A stretch of DNA of 64,000 bases. It comes from Clostridia bacterium. GTDB taxonomy: Bacteria > Bacillota > Clostridia > Lachnospirales > Lachnospiraceae. The translations under genes and the position numbers were made by a program. Numbering within the stretch: position 1 is the stretch's first letter; the number at the start of each line of letters is the position of its first letter. Location: the NCBI GenBank assembly GCA_910574475.1, contig CAJTAT010000007.1, forward strand, positions 1-64,000, read 5' to 3'. The notes under the pieces are model-generated. The model was given only the letters and a program-made list of their open reading frames with translations, was not told where the DNA came from and searched no databases. Below, one piece after another: positions 17,684 to 25,955 of the stretch.

Positions 17684-19138
17684 ATGGGTAAAATTATTGG
17701 AGAGAGCATTACTTTTGATGATGTACTATTAGTGCCGTCTTATTCAGAGGTAATCCCCAATGAAGTTGATTTGTCAACCTATTTAACGAAGAACATCCGG
17801 CTGAATATTCCGATGATGAGTGCAAGTATGGATACAGTGACCGAGCATCGTATGGCTATCGCCATGGCCAGGCAAGGTGGCATTGGCATCATTCACAAGA
17901 ATATGTCCATACAGGCACAGGCAGATGAAGTGGACAAAGTGAAACGTTCTGAGAATGGCGTCATCACAGACCCCTTTTATCTTTCACCGGAACATACTCT
18001 GGCAGAAGCCAATGAACTTATGGCAAAGTACCGGATTTCTGGCGTTCCCATTACAGAAGGCAAGAAATTGGTCGGCATTATCACCAATCGCGATCTAAAA
18101 TTTGAGACAGATTTTACAAAGAAAATAAAAGAATCCATGACTTCTGAAGGACTCATTACAGCTAAGGAAGGAATTACACTGGATGAGGCTAAGGCAATTC
18201 TGGCCAAAGCAAGAAAAGAAAAGCTTCCCATTGTAGATGATAATTTTAACCTGAAGGGACTTATTACCATTAAGGATATTGAGAAGCAGATCAAGTATCC
18301 TCTTTCTGCGAAAGATGCTCAGGGCCGCCTACTCTGTGGAGCCGGTGTAGGTATCACCAGCAATGTTCTGGAGCGTGTGGAGGCTTTGTTAAAAGCACAG
18401 GTGGATGTGATTGTATTGGATTCCTCTCATGGTCATTCTGCCAATGTGATCCGCTGCCTGAAGATGATCAAAGAAGCTTTTCCTGAGCTTCCGGTGATTG
18501 CAGGAAATATTGCAACTGGCGAAGCGGCGAGAGATTTGATTGAAGCAGGGGCCGATGCGGTAAAAGTGGGAATTGGACCTGGGTCTATCTGTACGACACG
18601 TGTGGTATCAGGAATTGGCGTTCCCCAGGTTTCAGCCGTTATGGACTGCTATGAAGTGGCAAAGGGATATGGAATTCCGGTGATTGCAGACGGCGGTATC
18701 AAGTACTCTGGAGATATCACAAAGGCAATTGCGGCAGGGGCCAACGTATGTATGATGGGAAGTATTTTTGCAGGCTGTGACGAGGCTCCAGGGGAGTATG
18801 AGCTGTACCAGGGTAGAAAGTACAAAGTGTATCGCGGTATGGGCTCCATCTCAGCCATGGAAAATGGCAGCAAGGATCGCTATTTCCAAGAAGGGGCGAA
18901 AAAACTGGTTCCAGAGGGAGTGGAAGGGCGTGTAGCTTACAAGGGAACGGTAGAGGATACTATTTTCCAACTGCTGGGCGGCCTGCGTTCCGGTATGGGA
19001 TTGTGTGGGACACCTACCATTGAGGACTTGAAGGAGAAGAGCAGATTTATCAAAATCTCTGCTGCGTCACTGAAAGAGAGCCATCCTCATGACATCCATA
19101 TCACTAAAGAAGCGCCAAACTATAGCACAGATTCATAG
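17684..19138 (+). CDS. guaB: IMP dehydrogenase
   Basis: A 484-aa enzyme oxidising IMP to XMP with NAD, the committed step of GTP synthesis. The TIM barrel opens with [12 protein letters not shown] and holds VLDSSHGHS, the catalytic-cysteine loop GPGSICTTR (Cys near 302) and the flap GMGSISAM. Two CBS domains (about 95-205, e.g. [20 protein letters not shown]) are inserted in the usual place. The length is typical. AGGAGAG precedes the ATG. It is a single-gene transcription unit with its own promoter and terminator. Confidence 0.98.
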   Translation: MGKIIGESITFDDVLLVPSYSEVIPNEVDLSTYLTKNIRLNIPMMSASMDTVTEHRMAIAMARQGGIGIIHKNMSIQAQADEVDKVKRSENGVITDPFYLSPEHTLAEANELMAKYRISGVPITEGKKLVGIITNRDLKFETDFTKKIKESMTSEGLITAKEGITLDEAKAILAKARKEKLPIVDDNFNLKGLITIKDIEKQIKYPLSAKDAQGRLLCGAGVGITSNVLERVEALLKAQVDVIVLDSSHGHSANVIRCLKMIKEAFPELPVIAGNIATGEAARDLIEAGADAVKVGIGPGSICTTRVVSGIGVPQVSAVMDCYEVAKGYGIPVIADGGIKYSGDITKAIAAGANVCMMGSIFAGCDEAPGEYELYQGRKYKVYRGMGSISAMENGSKDRYFQEGAKKLVPEGVEGRVAYKGTVEDTIFQLLGGLRSGMGLCGTPTIEDLKEKSRFIKISAASLKESHPHDIHITKEAPNYSTDS

Positions 19139-19143
19139 GAGAC

Positions 19144-19181
19144 AAAATGGCTTTGGGAATCAAGTCCTAGAGCCATTTTTT
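19144..19181 (+). terminator. guaB terminator
   Basis: AAAATGGCT pairs with AGCCATTTT around an 18-nt loop and runs into a T-rich tract, 6 nt after the guaB stop codon. Confidence 0.8.
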
Positions 19182-19306
19182 ATAAATTAAAAATTTTTTA
19201 ATTTTTTTTGTAGTAAATCCTAAGTAAGTTACGTTATTATATGTGTAAAAGAAAACGGATAGACAAAAGAGAAGTCCGTGATGTGCAGGGAGGGGGACCC
19301 TAACAG

Positions 19307-19867
19307 ATGCTTTTATATTTATCTATGCTGGATACCCAGGAGGAAAAAGACAAATTTACAGAAATTTACGATCAGTATCAGCACTTTTGCTGGTATGTGG
19401 CAAATCAGCTTCTTGAGGACGCTCATCTGGCTGAGGATGCAGTTCAGGATGCTTTTTTGGCGCTGACTCGCCATCTGGATAAGGTGGATGATGTAGACAG
19501 CCCAAAGACAAGAAAGTTTTTAATGACAATTGTCAAGAGTAAGGCCATTGATATTCTTCGGAAAAGGAAAGGCGGCGAGTTGTCCACAGAGGATATGGAA
19601 GCGGAAACTCAGGATCCGGCCCGGGATATTTTGGATCAATATATTACAAAGGAGAATTATAACCATCTGATTTCCTGTATTTTAGAACTGGATGAAGCCT
19701 ACCGGGTGGTGTTCGAGTACAAATATGTGCATCAGCTCTCGGATGGGGAGATTGCTCAGCTTTTAAATATAACCCCCAAGCTGGTCAATGTCCGATTCTT
19801 TAGAGCCCGGAAAAAGCTGCAGGATATGCTGGAAAAGGAGGTGGTGAGCCGTGCAGGGACAAGGTGA
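19307..19867 (+). CDS. ECF-type RNA polymerase sigma factor
   Basis: A 186-aa sigma-70-family protein. Region 2 covers about residues 15-85 (HLAEDAVQDAFLALTRHLDKV, then RKFLMTIVKSKAIDILRKRK), and region 4 covers about 122-175 (YRVVFEYKYVHQLSDGEIAQ, then a helix-turn-helix with TPKLVNVRFFRARKKL). It directs RNA polymerase to a small stress or envelope regulon. GGGAGGGGG lies about 13 nt before the ATG, rather far; an in-frame ATG at 19325 is an alternative start. Its end overlaps the next gene by 17 nt, the usual link between an ECF sigma factor and its membrane-bound partner. Confidence 0.88.
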   Translation: MLLYLSMLDTQEEKDKFTEIYDQYQHFCWYVANQLLEDAHLAEDAVQDAFLALTRHLDKVDDVDSPKTRKFLMTIVKSKAIDILRKRKGGELSTEDMEAETQDPARDILDQYITKENYNHLISCILELDEAYRVVFEYKYVHQLSDGEIAQLLNITPKLVNVRFFRARKKLQDMLEKEVVSRAGTR

Positions 19868-20783
19868 AAAGACCAAATCAAAGACAGAGCAAGAGGAACT
19901 GTTGGAAGAAGCTTTCCATGCCTGTATGGAGGAGCAGTTGAGCTTTATTCCCCCAGAGAGCGAGATTGCCCGTATGCACACTTTTTCTGAAAGCTTTACG
20001 GAGGCTATGAGGACTCTGCTGAGGACGAGAGGAAAACCGGAGAAGCGGCAGATATCAAAAGCAGAATTTATCTATAGCTTTAACAAGATTGCAGCCTGTA
20101 TCCTTGGAGTCCTGGTGGTAGGCGGCGTCTGTGCGGGAGGATTTTTACTTCTGTCCAGGGATCATGCCAAATCATCTTACCAGGAGAGCGCTGAGGCTCC
20201 AGCAGAGGAGGCAGCATCTGATATGGCAGCAGCCTCAGCGGAAGAGCCCCAGGAATCTGCTGAGGGAGTAATCAATCAACAGGAGGAGACAGGCGAGGCG
20301 ACAGAAGAAGGGTTACAGCAGGATGGAGGTAGCGGAGCCTTGGTGGACGTGGAATTTATGGGACAGAAGATCCATCCGGCATCCTATCAGAAGCTTCCAG
20401 AAAAAGCAGGAAATATTAAAACTTTGGTGAACAGTCCGCTGATTGCAAGAGATGCGGAGAGCATTAAAGTGACCATAGGAAATATGGAAGAATATCAAAT
20501 CTATTATTATGCCAACATGGATTTGGAGGTGCTTATTGACGGGGCCTGGTATCTGATCCCCAGTAAACAGGATTTATCTGAGGAAGAGTCCGATCGTATG
20601 GTAATGCTGGAGCCGGGAATGGCCCAGGATGAAGAGATCTTCCTGGAGAATTATGATTTAGACTTTGATGCGGAGAAATACAGAGTAGTGACATACCTGG
20701 ACGGATGGATTTTAAGCTCAGAGTTCCGTTTCGAGAATCCTGAGACAGACTTAGAGGAGGCTCTGGAAAATGTGGAGGATTAA
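19851..20783 (+). CDS. Membrane-anchored probable anti-sigma factor
   Basis: A 310-aa protein with an N-terminal cytoplasmic part (about 1-80), one membrane helix (about 85-105, AACILGVLVVGGVCAGGFLLL) and an extracytoplasmic part. The latter begins with a low-complexity Ala/Glu-rich linker (about 112-165). The GTG at 19851 has AAAGGAGG upstream and overlaps the sigma gene. Position and topology point to an anti-sigma or sensor partner, although no zinc anti-sigma motif (HxxxCxxC) is seen. The outer domain was not recognised. Confidence 0.65.
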   Translation: MQGQGEKTKSKTEQEELLEEAFHACMEEQLSFIPPESEIARMHTFSESFTEAMRTLLRTRGKPEKRQISKAEFIYSFNKIAACILGVLVVGGVCAGGFLLLSRDHAKSSYQESAEAPAEEAASDMAAASAEEPQESAEGVINQQEETGEATEEGLQQDGGSGALVDVEFMGQKIHPASYQKLPEKAGNIKTLVNSPLIARDAESIKVTIGNMEEYQIYYYANMDLEVLIDGAWYLIPSKQDLSEEESDRMVMLEPGMAQDEEIFLENYDLDFDAEKYRVVTYLDGWILSSEFRFENPETDLEEALENVED

Positions 20784-20831
20784 GGCAGCATTGGCAGCTC
20801 CATAATGGAACTTACAATGGGAGGGACGAAT

Positions 20832-21842
20832 ATGAAAAAGTATCATAGATTATTTGCAGTGATTTTTGTTTTAACATTTTTGATGGGAGGATGTGGCAGA
20901 GCAAAGTACTTTAACAGTACGGAAACTTCTTCTGCTCCGGCAATGTCACAGTCACAGGAAAGTGCGTCAACCTATGACGCGGCAGCCGGATGGGCAGAGG
21001 AAGCGCCTGCAGCAGAAGAAATAGCTGAGACAGAGGAGGGCAGCTACGATGATAGTGGCGTGACATCGACCACGGGCATTGACAATGTGGAAGCTACAGG
21101 GCAGAAATTAATTAAAACTGTAGGGATGACCATGGAGACGAAGGAGTTTGACACGCTTCTGGAAAATATCCGTCTTCAGGTGGAAGAGATTGGAGGCTAT
21201 ATTGAGAGCTCTGACATTTCCGGCAGCAGCTACTATAATACATGGAACACCCGCTATGCGTGGTTGAAACTTAGAATTCCTGCGGATAAGCTGGATGGTT
21301 TTGTAACCATAGTCAGTGAGATGGGAAATGTGACGAATAAAAATGAGTCCGTACAGGATATTACTCTTCAGTATGTGGATGTGGAGAGTCACAAGGCAGC
21401 TCTGGCTACAGAGCAGCAACGCTTGTTGGAGCTTTTGGAGCAGGCAGAGTCCATGGAAGATATCATTGCCATTGAGAGTCGTCTGTCTGAGGTCCGCTAT
21501 GAATTGCAATCCTATGAGTCTACTTTGCGTACATATGACAATCAGGTGAATTACAGTACGGTTTCCATTGATATTAATGAGGTGGAGCGTGAGACAAAAG
21601 TGCCGGAGAAGAGGAATTTCTTTGAGGAAATCCAATACAGACTGTCAGATAACTTCTATTCCATTGGACAGGGAATCCGGGAATTTACTATCTGGTTTAT
21701 CAGCTCCCTTCCTTATCTGGTAATCTGGGCGGTAGCTATATTCATCTTCGTGCGCCTGATTCGAAAAATATTCTGGAAAAAGCCCTTCTTTAAAAAGCGC
21801 AAGAAGGATGAGAACAGGGATGAGGAACAGAATAAGAATTAA
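20832..21842 (+). CDS. DUF4349 lipoprotein
   Basis: A 336-aa protein exported as a lipoprotein: a basic start, a hydrophobic stretch, then the lipobox LMGGC near residue 22. The mature part begins with an acidic, Ser/Ala-rich linker, followed by a DUF4349 domain. That domain includes the coiled-coil region (VESHKAALATEQQRLLELLE through SRLSEVRYELQSYESTLRTY), and a C-terminal membrane helix follows (about 290-312) with a basic tail. The ATG at 20832 is chosen because GGGAGG lies 7 nt upstream. It is the third gene of the sigma operon and probably a target of that sigma factor. The molecular function of DUF4349 is unknown. Confidence 0.82.
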   Translation: MKKYHRLFAVIFVLTFLMGGCGRAKYFNSTETSSAPAMSQSQESASTYDAAAGWAEEAPAAEEIAETEEGSYDDSGVTSTTGIDNVEATGQKLIKTVGMTMETKEFDTLLENIRLQVEEIGGYIESSDISGSSYYNTWNTRYAWLKLRIPADKLDGFVTIVSEMGNVTNKNESVQDITLQYVDVESHKAALATEQQRLLELLEQAESMEDIIAIESRLSEVRYELQSYESTLRTYDNQVNYSTVSIDINEVERETKVPEKRNFFEEIQYRLSDNFYSIGQGIREFTIWFISSLPYLVIWAVAIFIFVRLIRKIFWKKPFFKKRKKDENRDEEQNKN

Positions 21843-21858
21843 GAGTTTGGTTAATATA

Positions 21859-21890
21859 TTACGGTTCAGCCTTTTGGCTGGGCCGTAATT
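21859..21890 (+). terminator. Hairpin after the DUF4349 gene
   Basis: TTACGG-TTCAGCC pairs with GGCTGGG-CCGTAA around a TTTT loop, 16 nt after the stop codon. The following T-run is short, so it is a modest terminator. Confidence 0.6.
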
Positions 21891-22051
21891 TCTGTATACG
21901 GAGGGGATTAAAGTAATTATATTTTATCTGCTTCTGTTCACAAAAGAGACATAATTTTTCGATATACTAAAAAATAAACCTATATGTGCGGGCCAGATAT
22001 GGCGGGACGAGTATAACAGCGTAGGGAAACTTTCAATAGGAGGCTGTGAAT

Positions 22052-22726
22052 ATGGACAAATTAAAAATTCTGGTGGTAGATGATGAGAGCAGGATGCGTA
22101 AACTGGTCAGAGATTTCCTTATAAAACAGAATTATGAAGTCCTGGAAGCAGGAGATGGGGTGGAAGCCTTGGATATTTTCTTTGAAAATGAGGAAATTGC
22201 CCTTGTGATTCTCGATATTATGATGCCCAAAATGGATGGATGGCAGACTTGCAGGGAGATTCGGGCTTACTCAAAAGTACCAATTATTATGCTGACCGCC
22301 AAATCGGATGAGAGAGATGAGCTACAGGGCTTTGAACTGGGAGTGGACGAGTATATCTCCAAACCGTTCAGCCCTAAAATTCTTGTGGCGAGAGTGGAAG
22401 CAATTTTGCGTAGGACCAGCGCAAGAGGCGCTGATGATGTGATGCAAATTGGAGGTATTGAGCTGGATAAAGCAGCCCATATTGTAAATATAGATGGAAA
22501 GTCTCTTGATTTAAGCTTTAAGGAATTTGAACTTTTATCTTATTTTATGGAAAATCAGGGAATTGCCCTTTCACGGGAAAAGATATTGAACAATGTGTGG
22601 AATTACGATTACTTCGGAGACGCCCGAACGATTGATACACACGTAAAAAAGTTGCGCAGCAAATTGGGTGAGAAGGGTGATATGATCAAGACTATCTGGG
22701 GCATGGGATATAAATTTGAGGTATAG
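22052..22726 (+). CDS. OmpR-family response regulator
   Basis: A 224-aa two-component regulator. The receiver domain (about 1-115) has the acidic pair VVDDE, the phosphoacceptor Asp in VILDIMMPKMDG (about 55) and the conserved Lys in SKPFSP. The winged-helix output domain (about 130-224) ends with RTIDTHVKKLRSKLGEKG. The ATG at 22052 is chosen because AGGAGG lies 8 nt upstream; a GTG 6 nt earlier is too close. The partner kinase starts 2 nt after its stop codon. The regulated genes cannot be read from the sequence. Confidence 0.93.
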   Translation: MDKLKILVVDDESRMRKLVRDFLIKQNYEVLEAGDGVEALDIFFENEEIALVILDIMMPKMDGWQTCREIRAYSKVPIIMLTAKSDERDELQGFELGVDEYISKPFSPKILVARVEAILRRTSARGADDVMQIGGIELDKAAHIVNIDGKSLDLSFKEFELLSYFMENQGIALSREKILNNVWNYDYFGDARTIDTHVKKLRSKLGEKGDMIKTIWGMGYKFEV

Positions 22727-22728
22727 GC

Positions 22729-24207
22729 ATGAGACATTCAATCAGACATCAGATGGCAGGGCTTTTTATTGGAATTATTACCGGAACACTGCTTCTGTGT
22801 TGGCTGGTGAATTATTTTTTCCTGGAAGGCTACTATGTAGAAAATAAGAAAAAGACGATCATAAGTGCGTATGAGGTGCTGAACAGGGGAGTGAAAGAAG
22901 AGCTCCTTAATGACAATAGCTTTACCACAAAGCTAGGTCTTATCTGTGCGACTGATAATATATCTATTTTTGTCATGGATAACAGTGGCGATCCAAAGCT
23001 GTACACCAATCGGGATTATAAAGCACTACAGTGGAAGCTGTATAATTTTATTTTTGAGATTGAAATAAAGGAAGAGGCAAAGGTTCTTTTTCGAGGGGAG
23101 AATTATGTCCTTCGGGAGAGCAGGGATCATCTGACCCAGGCAGAGTATATCGAAATCATCGGAACCCTGGATTCGGGAGATCCCTTTATTATGAGGACTG
23201 CAGTAGAGAGTATCCGGGACAGTGCAGATATATCCAGCCGCTTTTATGCCTATATTGGAATTGCCGGAATCGTTCTTAGCTCTCTCATAATCTGGTGGCT
23301 GTCAAGGCGGATTTCTCAGCCTATGCTGGAGTTGGCAGAGCTGTCGAAGCGGATGACGGAGCTGGATTTCAATGCGAAATTTGTCTCTCAACAGGACAAC
23401 GAGATTGGGTTTTTGGGACAGCATATGAATCAGCTTTCCGAGACTTTAGAGAAAACCATCTCTGAGTTAAAGACAGCCAACAATGAGCTTCAAAAAGATA
23501 TTGAACACAAAATCCAGATTGACGAGATGCGCAAAGAATTCCTTTCCAATGTGTCTCATGAATTGAAGACACCCATTGCTCTGATTCAGGGCTATGCGGA
23601 AGGATTAAAGGAGTGTATCAATGATGACCCAGAAAGTAGGGATTTTTACTGTGAAGTGATAATGGACGAGGCAGCTAAAATGAATTCTATGGTAAAGAAT
23701 CTGCTTTCTCTGAATCAACTGGAGTTTGGCAATGATGTGGTGACAATGGAGCGGTTCGACATTGTATCTCTGATCCGAAATGTTTTGAATTCATCTGGGA
23801 TTTTAATGGAGCAGAAAGAGATTCGGCTGATTTTTAAAGAAGAAGAACCTGTCTATGTGTGGGCCGATGAATTTAAGATTGAACAGGTTGTGACAAACTA
23901 TATCAGCAATGCAATCAACCACTGTGAATATGACAAGATTATTGAGGTAAGAGTATGTAAGAGCGAGGAGGAAAGCGTCCGTGTGTCTGTATTTAATACG
24001 GGAAATCCCATTCCCAAGGAAGAGCTTGACAAGGTTTGGATTAAGTTCTATAAAGTGGATAAAGCCCGGACGAGAGAGTACGGGGGAAACGGTATAGGAC
24101 TTTCTATCGTAAAAGCAATCATGGATTCTATGAACAAAGAATGTGGTGTTCGCAATTATGAAAACGGTGTGGAATTCTGGTTTGACCTAGACGGTCAGTC
24201 CAGTTAG
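22729..24207 (+). CDS. Membrane sensor histidine kinase
   Basis: A 492-aa kinase with membrane helices at about 10-30 and 178-198 flanking an extracytoplasmic sensor domain of about 145 residues. A HAMP segment (ISQPMLELAELSKRM), the H-box FLSNVSHELKTPIALIQG, an N-box VVTNYISNAINH and the G-box GGNGIGLSIVKAIMD follow. It pairs with the response regulator immediately upstream. The signal is unknown; the outer domain has no motif I recognise. Confidence 0.92.
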   Translation: MRHSIRHQMAGLFIGIITGTLLLCWLVNYFFLEGYYVENKKKTIISAYEVLNRGVKEELLNDNSFTTKLGLICATDNISIFVMDNSGDPKLYTNRDYKALQWKLYNFIFEIEIKEEAKVLFRGENYVLRESRDHLTQAEYIEIIGTLDSGDPFIMRTAVESIRDSADISSRFYAYIGIAGIVLSSLIIWWLSRRISQPMLELAELSKRMTELDFNAKFVSQQDNEIGFLGQHMNQLSETLEKTISELKTANNELQKDIEHKIQIDEMRKEFLSNVSHELKTPIALIQGYAEGLKECINDDPESRDFYCEVIMDEAAKMNSMVKNLLSLNQLEFGNDVVTMERFDIVSLIRNVLNSSGILMEQKEIRLIFKEEEPVYVWADEFKIEQVVTNYISNAINHCEYDKIIEVRVCKSEEESVRVSVFNTGNPIPKEELDKVWIKFYKVDKARTREYGGNGIGLSIVKAIMDSMNKECGVRNYENGVEFWFDLDGQSS

Positions 24208-24249
24208 TATTCCAGCTAAGAAATGTCAAGTGATTTTGAGAAAAATTTT

Positions 24250-24374
24250 CTGCTGGACGGTAAAGTCACAAAGGCGCACGAGAGGAACTTTTATGAGTGC
24301 CCTTTCGAATAAAAGTTCCTCTCATTACAGGTGTGCCGAAGCGACTTTACCCTTTAGTGCTGTCGCGCAGCGAC
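24250..24374 (+). repeat. Family A intergenic hairpin repeat, copy 1
   Basis: A 125-nt element matching the one at 39348-39472 without gaps, with about 13 differences by eye (nearly all transitions). It folds as three nested stems: outer GGTAAAGTC/GACTTTACC, middle GGCGCAC/GTGTGCC, inner GAGAGGAACTTTTAT and its exact complement, with loop GAGTGCCCTTTCGA. A separate small hairpin GTCGC-GCA-GCGAC follows and ends 8 nt before the AGGAGG of the acylphosphatase gene. Differences between the copies preserve pairing, so a folded RNA is likely. It lies between the histidine kinase and acyP genes. Confidence 0.85.
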
Positions 24375-24396
24375 GATAGATAGGAGGGATGCAATC

Positions 24397-24672
24397 GTGG
24401 TGAGAAAGCATTATATTTTTACAGGACGTGTTCAGGGTGTGGGATTTCGTTATCGGTCTGCCTGGCTGGCCCGCGGATCTGGGCTTACCGGCTGGGTGAG
24501 GAATCTCTCAGATGGACGGGTGGAAATGGAGATTCAGGGAGATGAGGCAGTAATTGAGGGAGTGCTGGCCAGGCTGAAAGGAGATTCCCATATTCGTATT
24601 GATCAGATAGACAGCAAGGATCTGCCACTGGTGGAAAAGGAGAGAAAGTTTCAGACGAAATTCACGTATTAG
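24397..24672 (+). CDS. acyP: Acylphosphatase
   Basis: A 91-aa enzyme hydrolysing carboxyl-phosphate bonds such as those of acetyl phosphate or 1,3-bisphosphoglycerate. The active-site pieces are present: phosphate-binding GRVQGVGFRYR with its Arg, and GWVRNLSDGRVE with the catalytic Asn. Size and order are typical. The GTG start at 24397 (or GTG 24400) has AGGAGGG about 9 nt upstream; an ATG at 24389 runs at once into a stop. The leader is occupied by family A repeat copy 1. Confidence 0.94.
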   Translation: MVRKHYIFTGRVQGVGFRYRSAWLARGSGLTGWVRNLSDGRVEMEIQGDEAVIEGVLARLKGDSHIRIDQIDSKDLPLVEKERKFQTKFTY

Positions 24673-24678
24673 TATGAA

Positions 24679-24707
24679 TTGACTTTGTTAAAATACTATG
24701 CTATAGT
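24679..24707 (+). promoter_or_regulatory. Promoter of the D-Ala-D-Ala carboxypeptidase gene
   Basis: TTGACT (24679-24684) and TATAGT (24702-24707) are separated by 17 nt, 90 nt before the start codon. Confidence 0.65.
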
Positions 24708-24796
24708 GAAAAACAGATCGTATTTACCAGAAATTGTGGAAAAGTTACAATACCTGAGAACAAAGAGGAGAAGATTTGTATACTAGGTGTAGGTGA

Positions 24797-25933
24797 ATGA
24801 AAACATCTTATGAGAGAGAAGAGAGACGCCGGATTCGGCGTGTTCAGAGAAATAGAGAAGTATGGCGCAGGAGAAGAAGGAGGGCATTGATTCGAAGGGC
24901 ACTCCTGGCAGGACTTGGAGTGATCCTTGTAGGCCTTCTACTGTTTTTCTTTGCAGGAAAAATATGGAAGATACTGACCCCGTCTGAGAGATCATTGGCG
25001 GACACTGGACAGAAGTTCTGGACAGAGACGAGAAATCAGAGAAGCAGGCAGGCAAGTTCGGAAAATATAGAAGAAGAGAACAATAGTCAGAGCGATGAGG
25101 AGAACAGTCAATCAGGGCAGGCACATTCATATGAGGCTACAGAGAATACTTTGCAACTGGGAGACGAAATTACCAGTGCGCATGCCGTTTTTGTGGATAC
25201 AGCCAATCAGACAATACTGGCTGATAAAGGATCGAGCAACCGAATGGTTCCGGCTTCTATGACGAAGGTACTGACCCTGCTGGTGGCAGTTGAGAATATT
25301 ACAGACTTTGATGATACTTTTACCATTACCATGGATATCACAGATTACAGCTTTCGAAATGGGTGCAGTTGTGCAGGGTTTGAAAAAGAAGAGACCTTGA
25401 CCATTTGGGATTTGATGTATGGTACCATACTCCCTTCCGGCGCTGATGCAGCTTTAGGGCTGGCCATCTATGTGTCGGGATCTCAAGAGGCCTTTGTGGA
25501 GTTGATGAATGAGAAGCTGGAAGAATTGGGCCTTTCTGAGACGGCACACTTTACCAATTGTGTGGGAATCTATGATGACAATCATTACTGTACGGCGAAT
25601 GATATGGCTGTGATTATGGAGGCGGCCATTCAGAATGAGATATGTAGAGAGGTGCTCTCAGCCCGGACCTATCTGACTTCCAGGACAGAGCAGCATCCTG
25701 AAGGAATCCTTCTTTCTAACTGGTTCATGAGACGCATTGAGGACAAGGATACTGGAGGCGTCCTGGTCTCTGGAAAGACAGGCTATGTGGATGAGTCAGG
25801 GAGCTGTGCAGTCAGCTATGGGACAGATCAAAGAGACAGAACCTATATCTGTGTCACGGCTGATTCTGTAAGCAAATGGGGCTGTATCAATGATCACGCA
25901 ATGCTATACAAACAGTTTTCGGACCTGCCTTAG
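24797..25933 (+). CDS. D-alanyl-D-alanine carboxypeptidase (penicillin-binding protein, S11 family)
   Basis: A 378-aa membrane-anchored cell-wall enzyme that trims the terminal D-Ala of peptidoglycan stem peptides. A strongly basic N-terminus (about 1-33) precedes one membrane helix (about 35-55), then an acidic linker. The catalytic domain holds SMTK (Ser-x-x-Lys, near 154), SGADAA in the S-x-N position (family members usually have SGNDA or SAND) and SGKTGYVDESG (KTG near 323). The long Arg-rich cytoplasmic head is unusual but common in Lachnospiraceae PBPs. It is a single-gene unit with its own promoter and terminator. Confidence 0.9.
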   Translation: MKTSYEREERRRIRRVQRNREVWRRRRRRALIRRALLAGLGVILVGLLLFFFAGKIWKILTPSERSLADTGQKFWTETRNQRSRQASSENIEEENNSQSDEENSQSGQAHSYEATENTLQLGDEITSAHAVFVDTANQTILADKGSSNRMVPASMTKVLTLLVAVENITDFDDTFTITMDITDYSFRNGCSCAGFEKEETLTIWDLMYGTILPSGADAALGLAIYVSGSQEAFVELMNEKLEELGLSETAHFTNCVGIYDDNHYCTANDMAVIMEAAIQNEICREVLSARTYLTSRTEQHPEGILLSNWFMRRIEDKDTGGVLVSGKTGYVDESGSCAVSYGTDQRDRTYICVTADSVSKWGCINDHAMLYKQFSDLP

Positions 25934-25942
25934 GCAGGTCCG
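25920..25942 (+). terminator. Hairpin overlapping the carboxypeptidase stop codon
   Basis: A perfect 10-bp stem CGGACCTGCC/GGCAGGTCCG has the stop codon in its 3-nt loop. It sits between convergent genes and probably serves both strands, although the following T-run is short. Confidence 0.7.
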
Positions 25943-25955
25943 ATTTGTAAGGATT

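Noticed and set aside
24250-24374. Family A repeat as a CRISPR or tRNA-like element
   Set aside because: No regularly spaced repeat array is present, and the nested perfect stems do not form a cloverleaf.
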